Source: Hungatella sp.
Lineage (GTDB): Bacteria > Bacillota > Clostridia > Lachnospirales > Lachnospiraceae
NCBI GenBank assembly: GCA_009712635.1
Contig: WASS01000021.1
Span: 1 to 64,000, forward strand
Direction: 5' to 3'
Length of the DNA: 64,000 bases
How positions within the stretch are numbered: position 1 is the stretch's first letter; each line of letters starts with the position of its first letter. Shown here piece by piece: positions 1 through 8,925 of this stretch. The translations under genes were made by a program, and so were the position numbers. Below the pieces are notes generated by a model. That model made no database searches. It was not told where the DNA came from and was given only the letters and a program-made list of their open reading frames with translations.

Positions 1-644
<644 letters not shown>

Positions 645-685
645 TTAAATGAATTTCGATACTATCGGCATTTATACTCCAAAAA

Positions 686-733
686 CGCAAAAAGCAGGAA
701 AGTCCTATCAAAAACGGAGGGCTTTCCTACTGC
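686..733 (-). terminator. Rho-independent terminator-like hairpin
   Basis: GCAGGAAAG (694-702) pairs with CTTTCCTACTGC (722-733); on the minus strand a run of five T follows (686-693). It would stop minus-strand transcripts that read through the terminator at 950-1012. Confidence 0.6.
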
Positions 734-949
734 ATTTTATATTATGCATATCAATAAATAGATTCCGTTCGAAATATAGAATAAACTGATTTTTTTATCT
801 TGCTACCCATTCCTTTTTATACTAAGTAAAATTGTATTTAAAAAATACCCAAAATTGAACTTTATACTTAAAAGATCCATTTTGCACTCAAAAAAACGCT
901 CCAATTGAAATCAACTCTTAACCTTACTATATCAGAGGACAATATAACA

Positions 950-1012
950 ATCAAAAACAGGAGAAAAGTCCTATCCGAACCTGATAGCTTTCCTCCTGTC
1001 TTTTTATTCTTT
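950..1012. terminator. Bidirectional terminator downstream of the isomerase gene
   Basis: CAGGAGAAAAGTCCTATC (958-975) pairs with GATAGCTTTCCTCCTG (983-998). T-rich tracts follow on both strands. It lies 27 bases or more past the stop of the isomerase gene at 1039 and probably ends the sugar operon. Confidence 0.75.
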
Positions 1013-1038
1013 ATTATAATAAAATCATTTCCGTCTGA

Positions 1039-2520
1039 TTATAAAGAAAACGGATTTTCAGTCTTGTAAAGCATACCCTTCGGCTGGTTAAATCCAATCT
1101 CTTCCACACCAAGGTATTTAAATATTTCAAATAAAGCCTTACCATAATGTCCAAAAGCAACCGCTCCATGATGCGGGAAATTCTTCTCAATCAATACATG
1201 GCGGTAGAATCTTCCCATCTCCGGAATTGCAAAGATTCCAATGGAACCAAAGGAACGGGTAGCTACAGGAAGTACTTCACCCTGGGCAACATAAGCGCGG
1301 AGAATATTATCTGCAGTGCTCTGTAGACGGAAGAACGTGATATCTCCTGGAAGAATATCTCCCTCCAATGTTCCCTGAGTCACCTCTTCTGGAAGGGTTC
1401 TTGCCATAATCATCTGATATTTCATGGAACATGAGGAAAGCTTTTTGGAGCAGGTATTTCCGCAGTGGAATCCCATAAAAGTATCCTGGTGTGTATAATT
1501 GTGCTTCCCTTTGATATCGCCTTCATACATATCATCCGGAACTGTATTGTTAATATCAAGAAGAGTTACAGCATCTAAGCTCACACAGGTACCGATAAAC
1601 TCACTGAGTGCTCCGTAGATATCAACTTCACAGGATACAGGAATACCCATTCCGGTTAAACGGCTGTTTACATAGCAGGGAACAAATCCAAACTGAGTCT
1701 GGAATGCAGGCCAGCATTTTCCGGCAATGGCAACATACTTACGATATCCTCTGTGCTGCTCTACCCAGTCTAATAAAGTCAGCTCATACTGAGCAAGCTT
1801 AGGAAGAATGTCCGGTTTTTTATTTCCCTCTCCTAATTCTGCTTCCATATCTTTTACTACATCAGGAATTCTGGGATCTCCTGCATGCTTATTAAACGCT
1901 TCAAATAAATCAAGTTCTGAGTTTTCCTCAATCTCAACGCCCAGATTATAAAGCTGCTTGATTGGAGCATTGCAAGCCAGGAAGTTTAATGGGCGCGGTC
2001 CAAAGCTGATGATCTTTAAGCTGGAAAGACCTACTAAAGATCTGGCGATTGGAAGGAATTCTTCTATCATATCTGCACATTCTGCGGCCGTTCCAACCGG
2101 ATATTCCGGGATATATGCTTTAATGTTTCTCAGCTTTAAATTATAGCTTGCGTTTAACATTCCGCAGTAAGCATCTCCTCTGCCCTGGGTTAAACTGTCT
2201 CCGCTTTCCTCTGCAGCTGCAATAAACATAACCGGACCGTCAAAATGCTTGGCAAGAAGAGTTTCGGAAATCTCCGGACCAAAATTACCAAGATAAACAA
2301 CCAGTGCATTACAGCCTGCATTTTTAACATCTTCTAATGCCTGTACCATATGTATTTCGCTTTCTACGATACATACTGGGCACTCATAAATATTGGCTGC
2401 ATCATACTTTGCTCCATAAGCTTCAACCAGAGCTTTCCTTCTGTTTACAGACAATGTTTCCGGGAAACAATCTCTGCTGACTGCAACGATACCTACTTTT
2501 AATTCCGGGATATTATTCAT
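1039..2520 (-). CDS. L-fucose/L-arabinose isomerase-like sugar isomerase
   Basis: A 493-residue cytoplasmic protein of the L-fucose isomerase fold, which interconverts aldoses and ketoses with a divalent metal. The C-terminal half carries the likely metal and substrate residues: Glu in CEVDIYGALSEF, Asp in LLDINN and His in GFHCGNTCS, in the same order as the Glu/Asp/His metal ligands of FucI. It is shorter than E. coli FucI (about 590 residues) and belongs to the less-studied branch found in clostridia. It is the last gene of a four-gene operon with xylulokinase, a transaldolase-like aldolase and a DUF4867-like protein, 60 bases after the latter. ATG at 2520 has GGAGG nine bases upstream. 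The true sugar is not evident: D-arabinose, L-fucose and other pentoses or hexoses are possible. Confidence 0.75.
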   Translation of the reverse strand: MNNIPELKVGIVAVSRDCFPETLSVNRRKALVEAYGAKYDAANIYECPVCIVESEIHMVQALEDVKNAGCNALVVYLGNFGPEISETLLAKHFDGPVMFIAAAEESGDSLTQGRGDAYCGMLNASYNLKLRNIKAYIPEYPVGTAAECADMIEEFLPIARSLVGLSSLKIISFGPRPLNFLACNAPIKQLYNLGVEIEENSELDLFEAFNKHAGDPRIPDVVKDMEAELGEGNKKPDILPKLAQYELTLLDWVEQHRGYRKYVAIAGKCWPAFQTQFGFVPCYVNSRLTGMGIPVSCEVDIYGALSEFIGTCVSLDAVTLLDINNTVPDDMYEGDIKGKHNYTHQDTFMGFHCGNTCSKKLSSCSMKYQMIMARTLPEEVTQGTLEGDILPGDITFFRLQSTADNILRAYVAQGEVLPVATRSFGSIGIFAIPEMGRFYRHVLIEKNFPHHGAVAFGHYGKALFEIFKYLGVEEIGFNQPKGMLYKTENPFSL

Positions 2521-2580
2521 ATTATGACTCCTCCTGTTATCTTAAGGCTTTCTTATAAGCCCATCCTTTTTTATCATTCT

Positions 2581-3207
2581 TTAAATAGTAAGATTTTCTC
2601 CTGTGATACCAATATAGGCTTCTTCTGGAAGACCACCCTCTTCATGTCCAATCAGCCATTTGTTCTTTGCAAACAACAGCGTATCCTCTTTGTTTACTGT
2701 CTTATCAAGAGGTGATAAATCGGTATTGGTTCCCTGGGGGAGAATTACCACACAACGGAAACCGCCTTCCTCTGTATGGCAGGGCGCATAATGAAGCGTA
2801 GTCGCATAAACCTCCACTACCGTTCCCTTTGGAATAAGAAATGCTTCCATATTACCTGAATCATAGGTGTACTCCGGCGTAATATCCTGCTGTTTTCCAA
2901 GAATCAGCACCAGATCAGTGGCAGCAATGTTAATCTCAGAATTTCTGTGATACTCTGCAGCATTTAATTTTTTATTGTGACCGTTACAAAACCCAACCTG
3001 GATCGGCATCTGTCCGTACAAATTCTTCTCCATCTCTTTGCAGACAGAAAGTGCTTCCAGTTCCTGTACAGAGGCAACGTATGTCACATCATCCGGAAGG
3101 GGAGTATGCTCCATCTTCTCCAGAAGATCACCAATTTCATACCCCGTTACAATCTTTCCATAAGCACGAAATGCCGGATCCGTTACTGGTTTTATGTCTA
3201 ATCCCAT
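2581..3207 (-). CDS. DUF4867-like conserved protein of the sugar operon
   Basis: A 208-residue soluble protein that I match by eye to the DUF4867 family seen in clostridia beside sugar isomerases; its function is not known to me. The second half has a cupin-like pattern: a Gly-rich turn with FLIPKGTVVEVYATTLHYAP, then a His/Cys/Glu cluster (APCHTEEGG) and a hydrophobic strand (FRCVVILPQGTN), which could bind metal or a sugar. It sits between the transaldolase-like gene (20-base gap) and the isomerase gene, so a role in the same pathway, for instance as an isomerase, epimerase or mutarotase, is a fair inference. ATG at 3207 is preceded by AGAGGG. Confidence 0.6.
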   Translation of the reverse strand: MGLDIKPVTDPAFRAYGKIVTGYEIGDLLEKMEHTPLPDDVTYVASVQELEALSVCKEMEKNLYGQMPIQVGFCNGHNKKLNAAEYHRNSEINIAATDLVLILGKQQDITPEYTYDSGNMEAFLIPKGTVVEVYATTLHYAPCHTEEGGFRCVVILPQGTNTDLSPLDKTVNKEDTLLFAKNKWLIGHEEGGLPEEAYIGITGENLTI

Positions 3208-3227
3208 AATAATCCCTCTCTTTTCAT

Positions 3228-3881
3228 TTATTCTCCGAAAACTGCCAGATAATCCTTCTTAAACTTCTCGATTCCCTGATCTGTTAATGGATGACCTGTC
3301 ATCTGCAGAAGTACCTTATAAGGAACTGTAGCAATGTCCGCTCCAGCCTTTGCACAGTCAATCACATGAATGGGATTGCGCACACTGGCTGCGATGATCT
3401 CGGTTTCAATTCCATGAATCTGGAAAATCTCCATAATATCACTGATTAAATCAATTCCAGGCATGGAAATATCATCAAGACGGCCTAAAAATGGTGATAC
3501 ATAAGTAGCACCTGCTCTTGCAGCAAGAAGAGCCTGGGCACAGGAAAATACAAGAGTAACATTGGTTTTGATTCCTTCGGAATGAAGAACCTTAACGGCC
3601 TTTAAGCCTTCCGGAGTCATGGGAATCTTCACTACCATATTGGGGTGGATTGCGGCAATATCCCTTCCCTCATCGATCATTCCCTTTGCATCCGTAGTTG
3701 TCGCTTTCACTTCCCCGCTGATGGGACCATCTACGATAGAAGCAATTTCTCCGATTACTTCTTTAAAATTACGTCCTTCCTTTGCGATCAGGGATGGATT
3801 TGTGGTTACCCCACATATAATTCCCATCTCATCTGCCATTCTGATCTCTTCCACATTTGCCGTATCAATAAAAAAACGCAT
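3228..3881 (-). CDS. fsa: Transaldolase / fructose-6-phosphate aldolase family protein
   Basis: A 217-residue TalC/FSA-type class I aldolase, the short single-domain transaldolases that form a TIM barrel. The Schiff-base lysine is in VVKIPMT (about residue 85), and the N-terminus [11 protein letters not shown] with [10 protein letters not shown] is diagnostic. Members either transfer dihydroxyacetone units between sugar phosphates or cleave fructose 6-phosphate; sequence alone does not settle which. The gene follows xylulokinase (38-base gap) and precedes the DUF4867-like gene (20 bases), consistent with processing of a ketose phosphate made by the kinase. ATG at 3881 has AGGAGG upstream. Confidence 0.85.
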   Translation of the reverse strand: MRFFIDTANVEEIRMADEMGIICGVTTNPSLIAKEGRNFKEVIGEIASIVDGPISGEVKATTTDAKGMIDEGRDIAAIHPNMVVKIPMTPEGLKAVKVLHSEGIKTNVTLVFSCAQALLAARAGATYVSPFLGRLDDISMPGIDLISDIMEIFQIHGIETEIIAASVRNPIHVIDCAKAGADIATVPYKVLLQMTGHPLTDQGIEKFKKDYLAVFGE

Positions 3882-3919
3882 ATTTTAATCCTCCTGATTT
3901 CTGTTGGTAAACCTGTGAT

Positions 3920-5443
3920 TTATAAACCTGCCAGTATCTTATAACTGCCTTTTAAATCCTCATAAAGCTTCTTGTAAAGCTGGTGATAATGTTTATACTT
4001 CTCTGATTTTTCTGCATCAGGCTCCGTTGACTTGTCTTCACAGATCAGTGCTTCACAGGCAGCTTCCACACTCTCATATATGCCGCAGCCCACTCCAGCA
4101 AGAATCGCCACCCCTAAGGCCGGTCCTTCCGTCTGAGCCACTGTTTTTACACTGCACTCATACATATCTGCAAGCATCTGACGCCATACCGGACTTTTGC
4201 CTCCGCCTCCGCACGCCATCATCTGCTCCACATCAATTCCCATCTCTTTTAAAATGTCATTGCAGTCGCTTAAGGAATAGGAAACTCCCTCCATAACGGC
4301 ACGCAGCATATTCGCTCTTGTGTGTATGGCAGAAAGACCGAAAAATACTCCTCTGCAGTCCGGATCAAGATGGGGTGTCCTCTCTCCCATCAGGTAAGGA
4401 AGATATATAAGCCGCCCGCTGCCGGCTTCCACCTGTGCAACCTCTTTATTGATAATGTCATAGACATCAATCTTCTCTTTCTCTGCTTCCTTCACATAAT
4501 CCCCGCAGAACTGATCCTTAAACCATTTTAAAGAAAGACCTGCTCCCTGGGTAACCCCCATCACATGCCAGGCACCTGGTACGGCGCAGCAACAGGTATG
4601 AACTCTTCCCTTGGGATCAATGGTAACCTGGCTGCTGTGGGCAAATACCACACCAGAGGTTCCGATTGTGGTAAATGCAGTTCCATCCTTCACCACTCCG
4701 GTACCTACTGCCGCTGCAGCATTATCTCCAGCTCCGCCGACTACCCTGGTCTCCTCTGATAAACCGGTCTTCCCGGCAATCTCAGGAAGAACCGTGCCAG
4801 TCACTTCACAGGATTCATATACCTTACCCAAAAGTGCGGGATCAATATCCAGCTTTTCAAGCACTTCCTCTGACCAGCATCTGCCCGGTACATCAAGAAG
4901 CTGCATACCGCTGGCATCAGACACCTCTGTGGCGTAGTTTCCAGTGAGTACAAACCTTATGTAATCCTTGGGCAGAAGAATATGTCTGCACCGGCTGTAA
5001 TTGTCCGGCTCATTCTTCTTAACCCATAAGATCTTGGCTGCTGTCCAGCCGGTTAACGGCGGGTTCGCGGTAATCTCAATCCACCGTTCTCTGGGCATAA
5101 TGGAAAGCATATCTTCTACCTCCGCACCGGTTCTCTGGTCGCACCAGATAATGGAGGGGCGAATCACTTCATTCTTCTCATCAAGCATGACAAGTCCATG
5201 CATCTGACCGGATAAACCAATTCCCTTAATATCCTCTTTTGAAACTTTGGATTCCTTTACTACCTGGGAAATCGTCTCCAGAACTGCATCCCGCCAATCC
5301 TCCGGCTTTTGCTCCGCCCAGCCATTCTCCGGCTGGTAAAGCGGATACTCTCTGGAGGCTGAAACCACTACCTGTCCCTTCTCATCAAACAGAACGGTCT
5401 TTGTTGCCGATGTTCCCACATCGATCCCTATCAGATAATTCAT
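3920..5443 (-). CDS. xylB: Xylulokinase (FGGY carbohydrate kinase)
   Basis: A 507-residue FGGY kinase that phosphorylates a ketose, normally D-xylulose to D-xylulose 5-phosphate with ATP. The N-terminal phosphate loop GIDVGTSATKT, the QMHGLV stretch, the GGAGDNAAAAVGTG motif and the C-terminal CGGGGKSPVWRQM motif are those of bacterial XylB. Length is normal for the family. It is the first gene of the four-gene operon; because the isomerase here is of the FucI type rather than xylose isomerase, the natural substrate may be another ketopentose or hexulose. ATG at 5443 has AGGAGG upstream; a TATAAT -10 box lies on the minus strand about 40 bases before the start, without a good -35, which would suit activated transcription. 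Confidence 0.85.
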   Translation of the reverse strand: MNYLIGIDVGTSATKTVLFDEKGQVVVSASREYPLYQPENGWAEQKPEDWRDAVLETISQVVKESKVSKEDIKGIGLSGQMHGLVMLDEKNEVIRPSIIWCDQRTGAEVEDMLSIMPRERWIEITANPPLTGWTAAKILWVKKNEPDNYSRCRHILLPKDYIRFVLTGNYATEVSDASGMQLLDVPGRCWSEEVLEKLDIDPALLGKVYESCEVTGTVLPEIAGKTGLSEETRVVGGAGDNAAAAVGTGVVKDGTAFTTIGTSGVVFAHSSQVTIDPKGRVHTCCCAVPGAWHVMGVTQGAGLSLKWFKDQFCGDYVKEAEKEKIDVYDIINKEVAQVEAGSGRLIYLPYLMGERTPHLDPDCRGVFFGLSAIHTRANMLRAVMEGVSYSLSDCNDILKEMGIDVEQMMACGGGGKSPVWRQMLADMYECSVKTVAQTEGPALGVAILAGVGCGIYESVEAACEALICEDKSTEPDAEKSEKYKHYHQLYKKLYEDLKGSYKILAGL

Positions 5444-5543
5444 CCTCTTACCTCCTGGTAAAATCTCTTACCCTGATTATAATATAAATGACATAAAAAA
5501 GCGTGCTTTTATTTGTCCAAGTAATAGCACTTTCTTGCCTTTT

Positions 5544-7400
5544 TTAGTTTTCCATTTTTCTGTTTTCAAAATATACAAATCGATCCGTGGCATCCAGTAT
5601 ATCTTTAAAATCCTCTCTTGGAGCCAGATCAATATATCTTCTTAAAATCTCTCCTTCCTGTTTTTTATAGGGTCCGTAGAAGATGTCAAACAGATTGTGA
5701 CCGCGCATATATAGTTTGAATTCCTCCATATGCTCCTTTAATTCTTCCGGACTTTCCATGTTCTTTCCCACTGCCTCCAGAAACTGTTTTCCGCTTTTTA
5801 GCCGGTGAAGATACTCGTTCCATTTCTCAAATAATATCCGGTAAAATGCTTCCTCGCTCTCCACAATTCCCAGCTGTTCCATGATCTTTGGATTAAAGAA
5901 ATAGTTTTCAAAGGAATAATATTTTAATATAAGCACATTCCTTCTGGTCACCTTAGGGAGCCGGTCTATCTCATCCCTGCCCCTCTCATCGTAATACCGG
6001 CACAGTTCCCCCGCCAGCTCTTCCGGATCTTTTCCATCCCCATCCCGAATCATCAAAAACTGATCCCGTAAATAAACCTGATTCATATATTTTAAATTGG
6101 CATAGGTTTTGATGTTGGTACAGCTGTTGGTGGTGATGATGGAAATTCTGGACAGCTTCCCTTCTTTGTCATAGATCTCTGAATAATACTTCTCAAGCAA
6201 TAGAGGAAGTCTGCTCTTGTCCTGCTTTCCTTCCACTATAAATACAAAGCTTACACCTAAAAGATCAATGGCTCCGTACCCCAGATCATCTAAAATCACA
6301 TCAATATCCGTTTTCTCCTTTACCACTGAATATCCTCCCCGGTCAAGAACCACCTGCCGGATCTGCCGTCTGGTGAAATTAAACAGCATATTGGGTGAAT
6401 GAGTGGTGAAAATAACCTGATTCTTTTTGGACAAACGGTACAGGATCTCACTGGAAGCCTTCTGAAGCTGTGGATGAAGAAAAATCTCCGGATCCTCCAC
6501 AATGATAATATTGGGAATTCTCTTCCCATCCTCTGTATATGCTTCCAGAAGGGACAACATGTATAAACTTCTCATGCCGTTGCTTAAATTACTGATAGGG
6601 CTTGTTTTCTCCCGTTCCTCATGGTAGGTTTCTGCCGTCACCTTAAACATCTCATTGGGATCGCAGACCAGGGAAAAACGAATTTCTTCATATCCTCCGT
6701 TCTTTCTGTAATTCTCATTGACTCTGGCAGCAAAATCATTTAAATTCAGCTGGTACATCTTATACTCCAAAAGCTTGGCTGTTTCATACACAGCCAGTTC
6801 TTCCGGTTTCTTCTGATTAATCAGTCCGATACATTGAAAACACTGGCTGCACGCTCTGGCGCTGTCAAAGATACAGACGTGATTTCTTAGCCTGGACAGC
6901 TGGTCATCTTCCTGAAAAAGCAGGAGATCATTCTGAAACTGATTCAGCTCTCTCTGGGAGTCAATGTAGTACAGTCTGGGGATGACCTCTTTGATATACC
7001 GGTTGTTTTTATGATAACCGTCAAAGAACCTGGTTTCTCCGTTCCAGCTGGCCTGAAAGGTAAAGGATAATTTCCCCTCCTGATAAGAAGGAAGCTTTGT
7101 CATAAAATCGTGGAGCCAGGTATCAAAACGCTTATACTGACTGACAATTCCCGCGCGGTGAAATAATTCTAAATCCTCCTGGGTGATTGCCAGAGTCATA
7201 ATAATCTCAATTTTCTGTTTTTTCTCGTTAAAATCCTCTTTTGTTACATCATACCCATTGGCTGCAGCCCTTATGGCGTCCAGGATTCCTGTTTTTCCAG
7301 TATTGTTCTTTCCCACCAGGATCAGGGCATTTTCAATGTCCGTAATCTCCATGTCCTCAATTGACTTAAAATTCTTAATATGAACCGAAATAATCTGCAT
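5544..7400 (-). CDS. OLD-like AAA/ABC ATPase with TOPRIM nuclease domain
   Basis: A 618-residue protein with an SMC/RecF-like ATPase: Walker A GKNNTGKT (30-36), signature LSNGMRSL (about 272), Walker B IIIVEDPEIFLHP (about 298) and H-loop TTHSPN (about 332). A C-terminal TOPRIM domain follows, with the acidic residues in FIVEGK (about 388) and IRDGDGKD (about 455). This is the layout of OLD-family nucleases, many of which act in phage defence or DNA repair. No helicase (Gabija) or retron partner is next to it, so it would be a stand-alone class 1 type. Unusual is a cysteine cluster, C176, C184, C187 and C190 (CSQCFQC), in the insert between Walker A and the signature, which may bind metal. 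ATG at 7400 has AGGAG seven bases upstream. Confidence 0.75.
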   Translation of the reverse strand: MQIISVHIKNFKSIEDMEITDIENALILVGKNNTGKTGILDAIRAAANGYDVTKEDFNEKKQKIEIIMTLAITQEDLELFHRAGIVSQYKRFDTWLHDFMTKLPSYQEGKLSFTFQASWNGETRFFDGYHKNNRYIKEVIPRLYYIDSQRELNQFQNDLLLFQEDDQLSRLRNHVCIFDSARACSQCFQCIGLINQKKPEELAVYETAKLLEYKMYQLNLNDFAARVNENYRKNGGYEEIRFSLVCDPNEMFKVTAETYHEEREKTSPISNLSNGMRSLYMLSLLEAYTEDGKRIPNIIIVEDPEIFLHPQLQKASSEILYRLSKKNQVIFTTHSPNMLFNFTRRQIRQVVLDRGGYSVVKEKTDIDVILDDLGYGAIDLLGVSFVFIVEGKQDKSRLPLLLEKYYSEIYDKEGKLSRISIITTNSCTNIKTYANLKYMNQVYLRDQFLMIRDGDGKDPEELAGELCRYYDERGRDEIDRLPKVTRRNVLILKYYSFENYFFNPKIMEQLGIVESEEAFYRILFEKWNEYLHRLKSGKQFLEAVGKNMESPEELKEHMEEFKLYMRGHNLFDIFYGPYKKQEGEILRRYIDLAPREDFKDILDATDRFVYFENRKMEN

Positions 7401-7479
7401 AAGATATCTCCTTTATACAATCCAGTATAAAAGCCTGAACTGAAAAATTCAAGTTCCTCTTAAAAAATCACACTGGCCG

Positions 7480-7508
7480 TTGCTTTGCTTCATACAATAG
7501 ATTATATT
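7480..7508 (+). promoter_or_regulatory. Predicted SigA-type promoter of the permease gene
   Basis: TTGCTT (7480-7485) and TATATT (7503-7508) are separated by 17 bases, 21 bases before the proposed ATG at 7529. It lies in the divergent gap between the OLD-like gene and the permease gene. Confidence 0.5.
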
Positions 7509-7528
7509 ATTTCCCAGGAGTGATTCCT

Positions 7529-8899
7529 ATGATTGATACCAATCTGGTGCTTACGCCCTTGCATTTCCTTTACCTGGCAGGCGTTATTACAATACTCACA
7601 GTGATGATTTTACGGCGGGATACTCCTTTGGTCTGCATCGCCTTTTTGTTCCTGATTGGCGTCGTGGGACTTGGAACCATAACCGGCGGTATTATGACCG
7701 TATTTAAGGCCATTGTGTTTGCAGCAAAGGAATTTACGGAAATTATTGCAACCATTGCTTTAATTACTGCTTTGTCAAAATGCTTAAAGGATTTAGGCAG
7801 TGACTACATCATGATGATTCCCATGTCTAAGGTGATGAAATCTCCTTCCGTTACCTGGTGGATTCTGGGTTTTACCATGTTTCTTTTTTCCCTGTTTCTC
7901 TGGCCCTCTCCTTCTGTGGCTTTAATCGGCGCCATTATGCTTCCTTTTGCCTTAAAAGCCGGACTGGACCCACTGGCAGCCGCCATGGCTATGAATTTAT
8001 TCGGACACGGTTTTGCCTTAAGCTATGACATGGTCATTCAGGGTGCTCCTTCCATTTCCGCAGGAGCTGCCTCTATCTCTGCTTCCGATATTTTAACAAA
8101 AGGCCGCCCCCTTTTCCTGTTAATGGGCATTGTCACCGCAGTCAGCGCATATCTGTTAAACAGGAAGCAAATCTCCGCCTGCTGCAGCCAGGTAAGCATA
8201 CAGGATACACAGCCTCAGCACAAACCAGGACTCTCCGGTATTATCATGGCATTTGTTACCCCCCTGCTCTTTGCTGCCGATATCATTCTGATGCTTGTCT
8301 TTGATCTGAAGGGAGGCGATGCTGCCAGTCTGGTTTCAGGAACTGCAGTCCTTATTATGTGCATCGGCGCTATCTCAGGTTTTGGAAGTCATGCGCTGGA
8401 AAAGGTCACCCTATATGTAACCGACGGTTTTCTTTTCGCTATACGGATATTTGCTCCCGTTATTATCATCGGGGCATTTTTCTTTTTAGGAGGAGACGGA
8501 ATATCTCATATTCTTGGTGATCAGTTCCAAAGGGGCATATTAAATGACTGGGCGATCTGGCTGGCCCGCAATACACCTCTTAACAAATATATGGCCGCAG
8601 TCCTGCAGATGGCTGTTGGAAGTCTGACCGGCCTTGATGGATCCGGCTTTTCCGGTCTTCCTTTAACCGGCGCTCTTGCAGGAACTCTGGGCTCTGCGGT
8701 TAATGCCTCAGTACCCATTTTAGCCTCTCTGGGACAGATCACCGCAATTTACGTTGGAGGGGGCACCATCGTTCCCTGGGGACTGATACCGGTCGCAGCC
8801 ATATGCAGCGTCAATCCTCTGGAACTTGCCAGAAAAAATCTGCTGCCCGTTTTCATCGGATTTGCCGCGACGTTCCTTGTAGCCTGTTTTCTCTTATAA
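7529..8899 (+). CDS. Polytopic membrane transporter, possibly of the ion-transporter superfamily
   Basis: A protein of about 456 residues with roughly eleven hydrophobic segments and no ATPase partner, so probably a secondary transporter. Its Gly/Pro/Ser-rich half-membrane segments (WPSPSVALIGA, GSLTGLDGSGFSGLPLTGA, GGGTIVPWG) recall the re-entrant loops of the CitMHS/DctM/ArsB group, but I cannot name the family or substrate with certainty. The frame also opens at a GTG at 7520, but that codon overlaps the Shine-Dalgarno AGGAG (7516-7520); ATG 7529 with eight-base spacing is preferred. The asparagine synthase gene starts 26 bases downstream, suggesting a shared transcript and perhaps an amino acid or dicarboxylate substrate. 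Confidence 0.65.
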   Translation: MIDTNLVLTPLHFLYLAGVITILTVMILRRDTPLVCIAFLFLIGVVGLGTITGGIMTVFKAIVFAAKEFTEIIATIALITALSKCLKDLGSDYIMMIPMSKVMKSPSVTWWILGFTMFLFSLFLWPSPSVALIGAIMLPFALKAGLDPLAAAMAMNLFGHGFALSYDMVIQGAPSISAGAASISASDILTKGRPLFLLMGIVTAVSAYLLNRKQISACCSQVSIQDTQPQHKPGLSGIIMAFVTPLLFAADIILMLVFDLKGGDAASLVSGTAVLIMCIGAISGFGSHALEKVTLYVTDGFLFAIRIFAPVIIIGAFFFLGGDGISHILGDQFQRGILNDWAIWLARNTPLNKYMAAVLQMAVGSLTGLDGSGFSGLPLTGALAGTLGSAVNASVPILASLGQITAIYVGGGTIVPWGLIPVAAICSVNPLELARKNLLPVFIGFAATFLVACFLL

Positions 8900-8925
8900 A
8901 CGATTCACCCAAAGGAGGAGTCATT

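Noticed and set aside
5544-7400. Gabija or retron defence system
   Set aside because: No UvrD-like helicase, reverse transcriptase or effector gene is adjacent; the neighbours are sugar catabolism and a permease.
8803-8925. N-terminal extension of the asparagine synthase frame
   Set aside because: It overlaps the permease gene and would hide the essential Cys2; the ATG at 8926 has a strong ribosome binding site.
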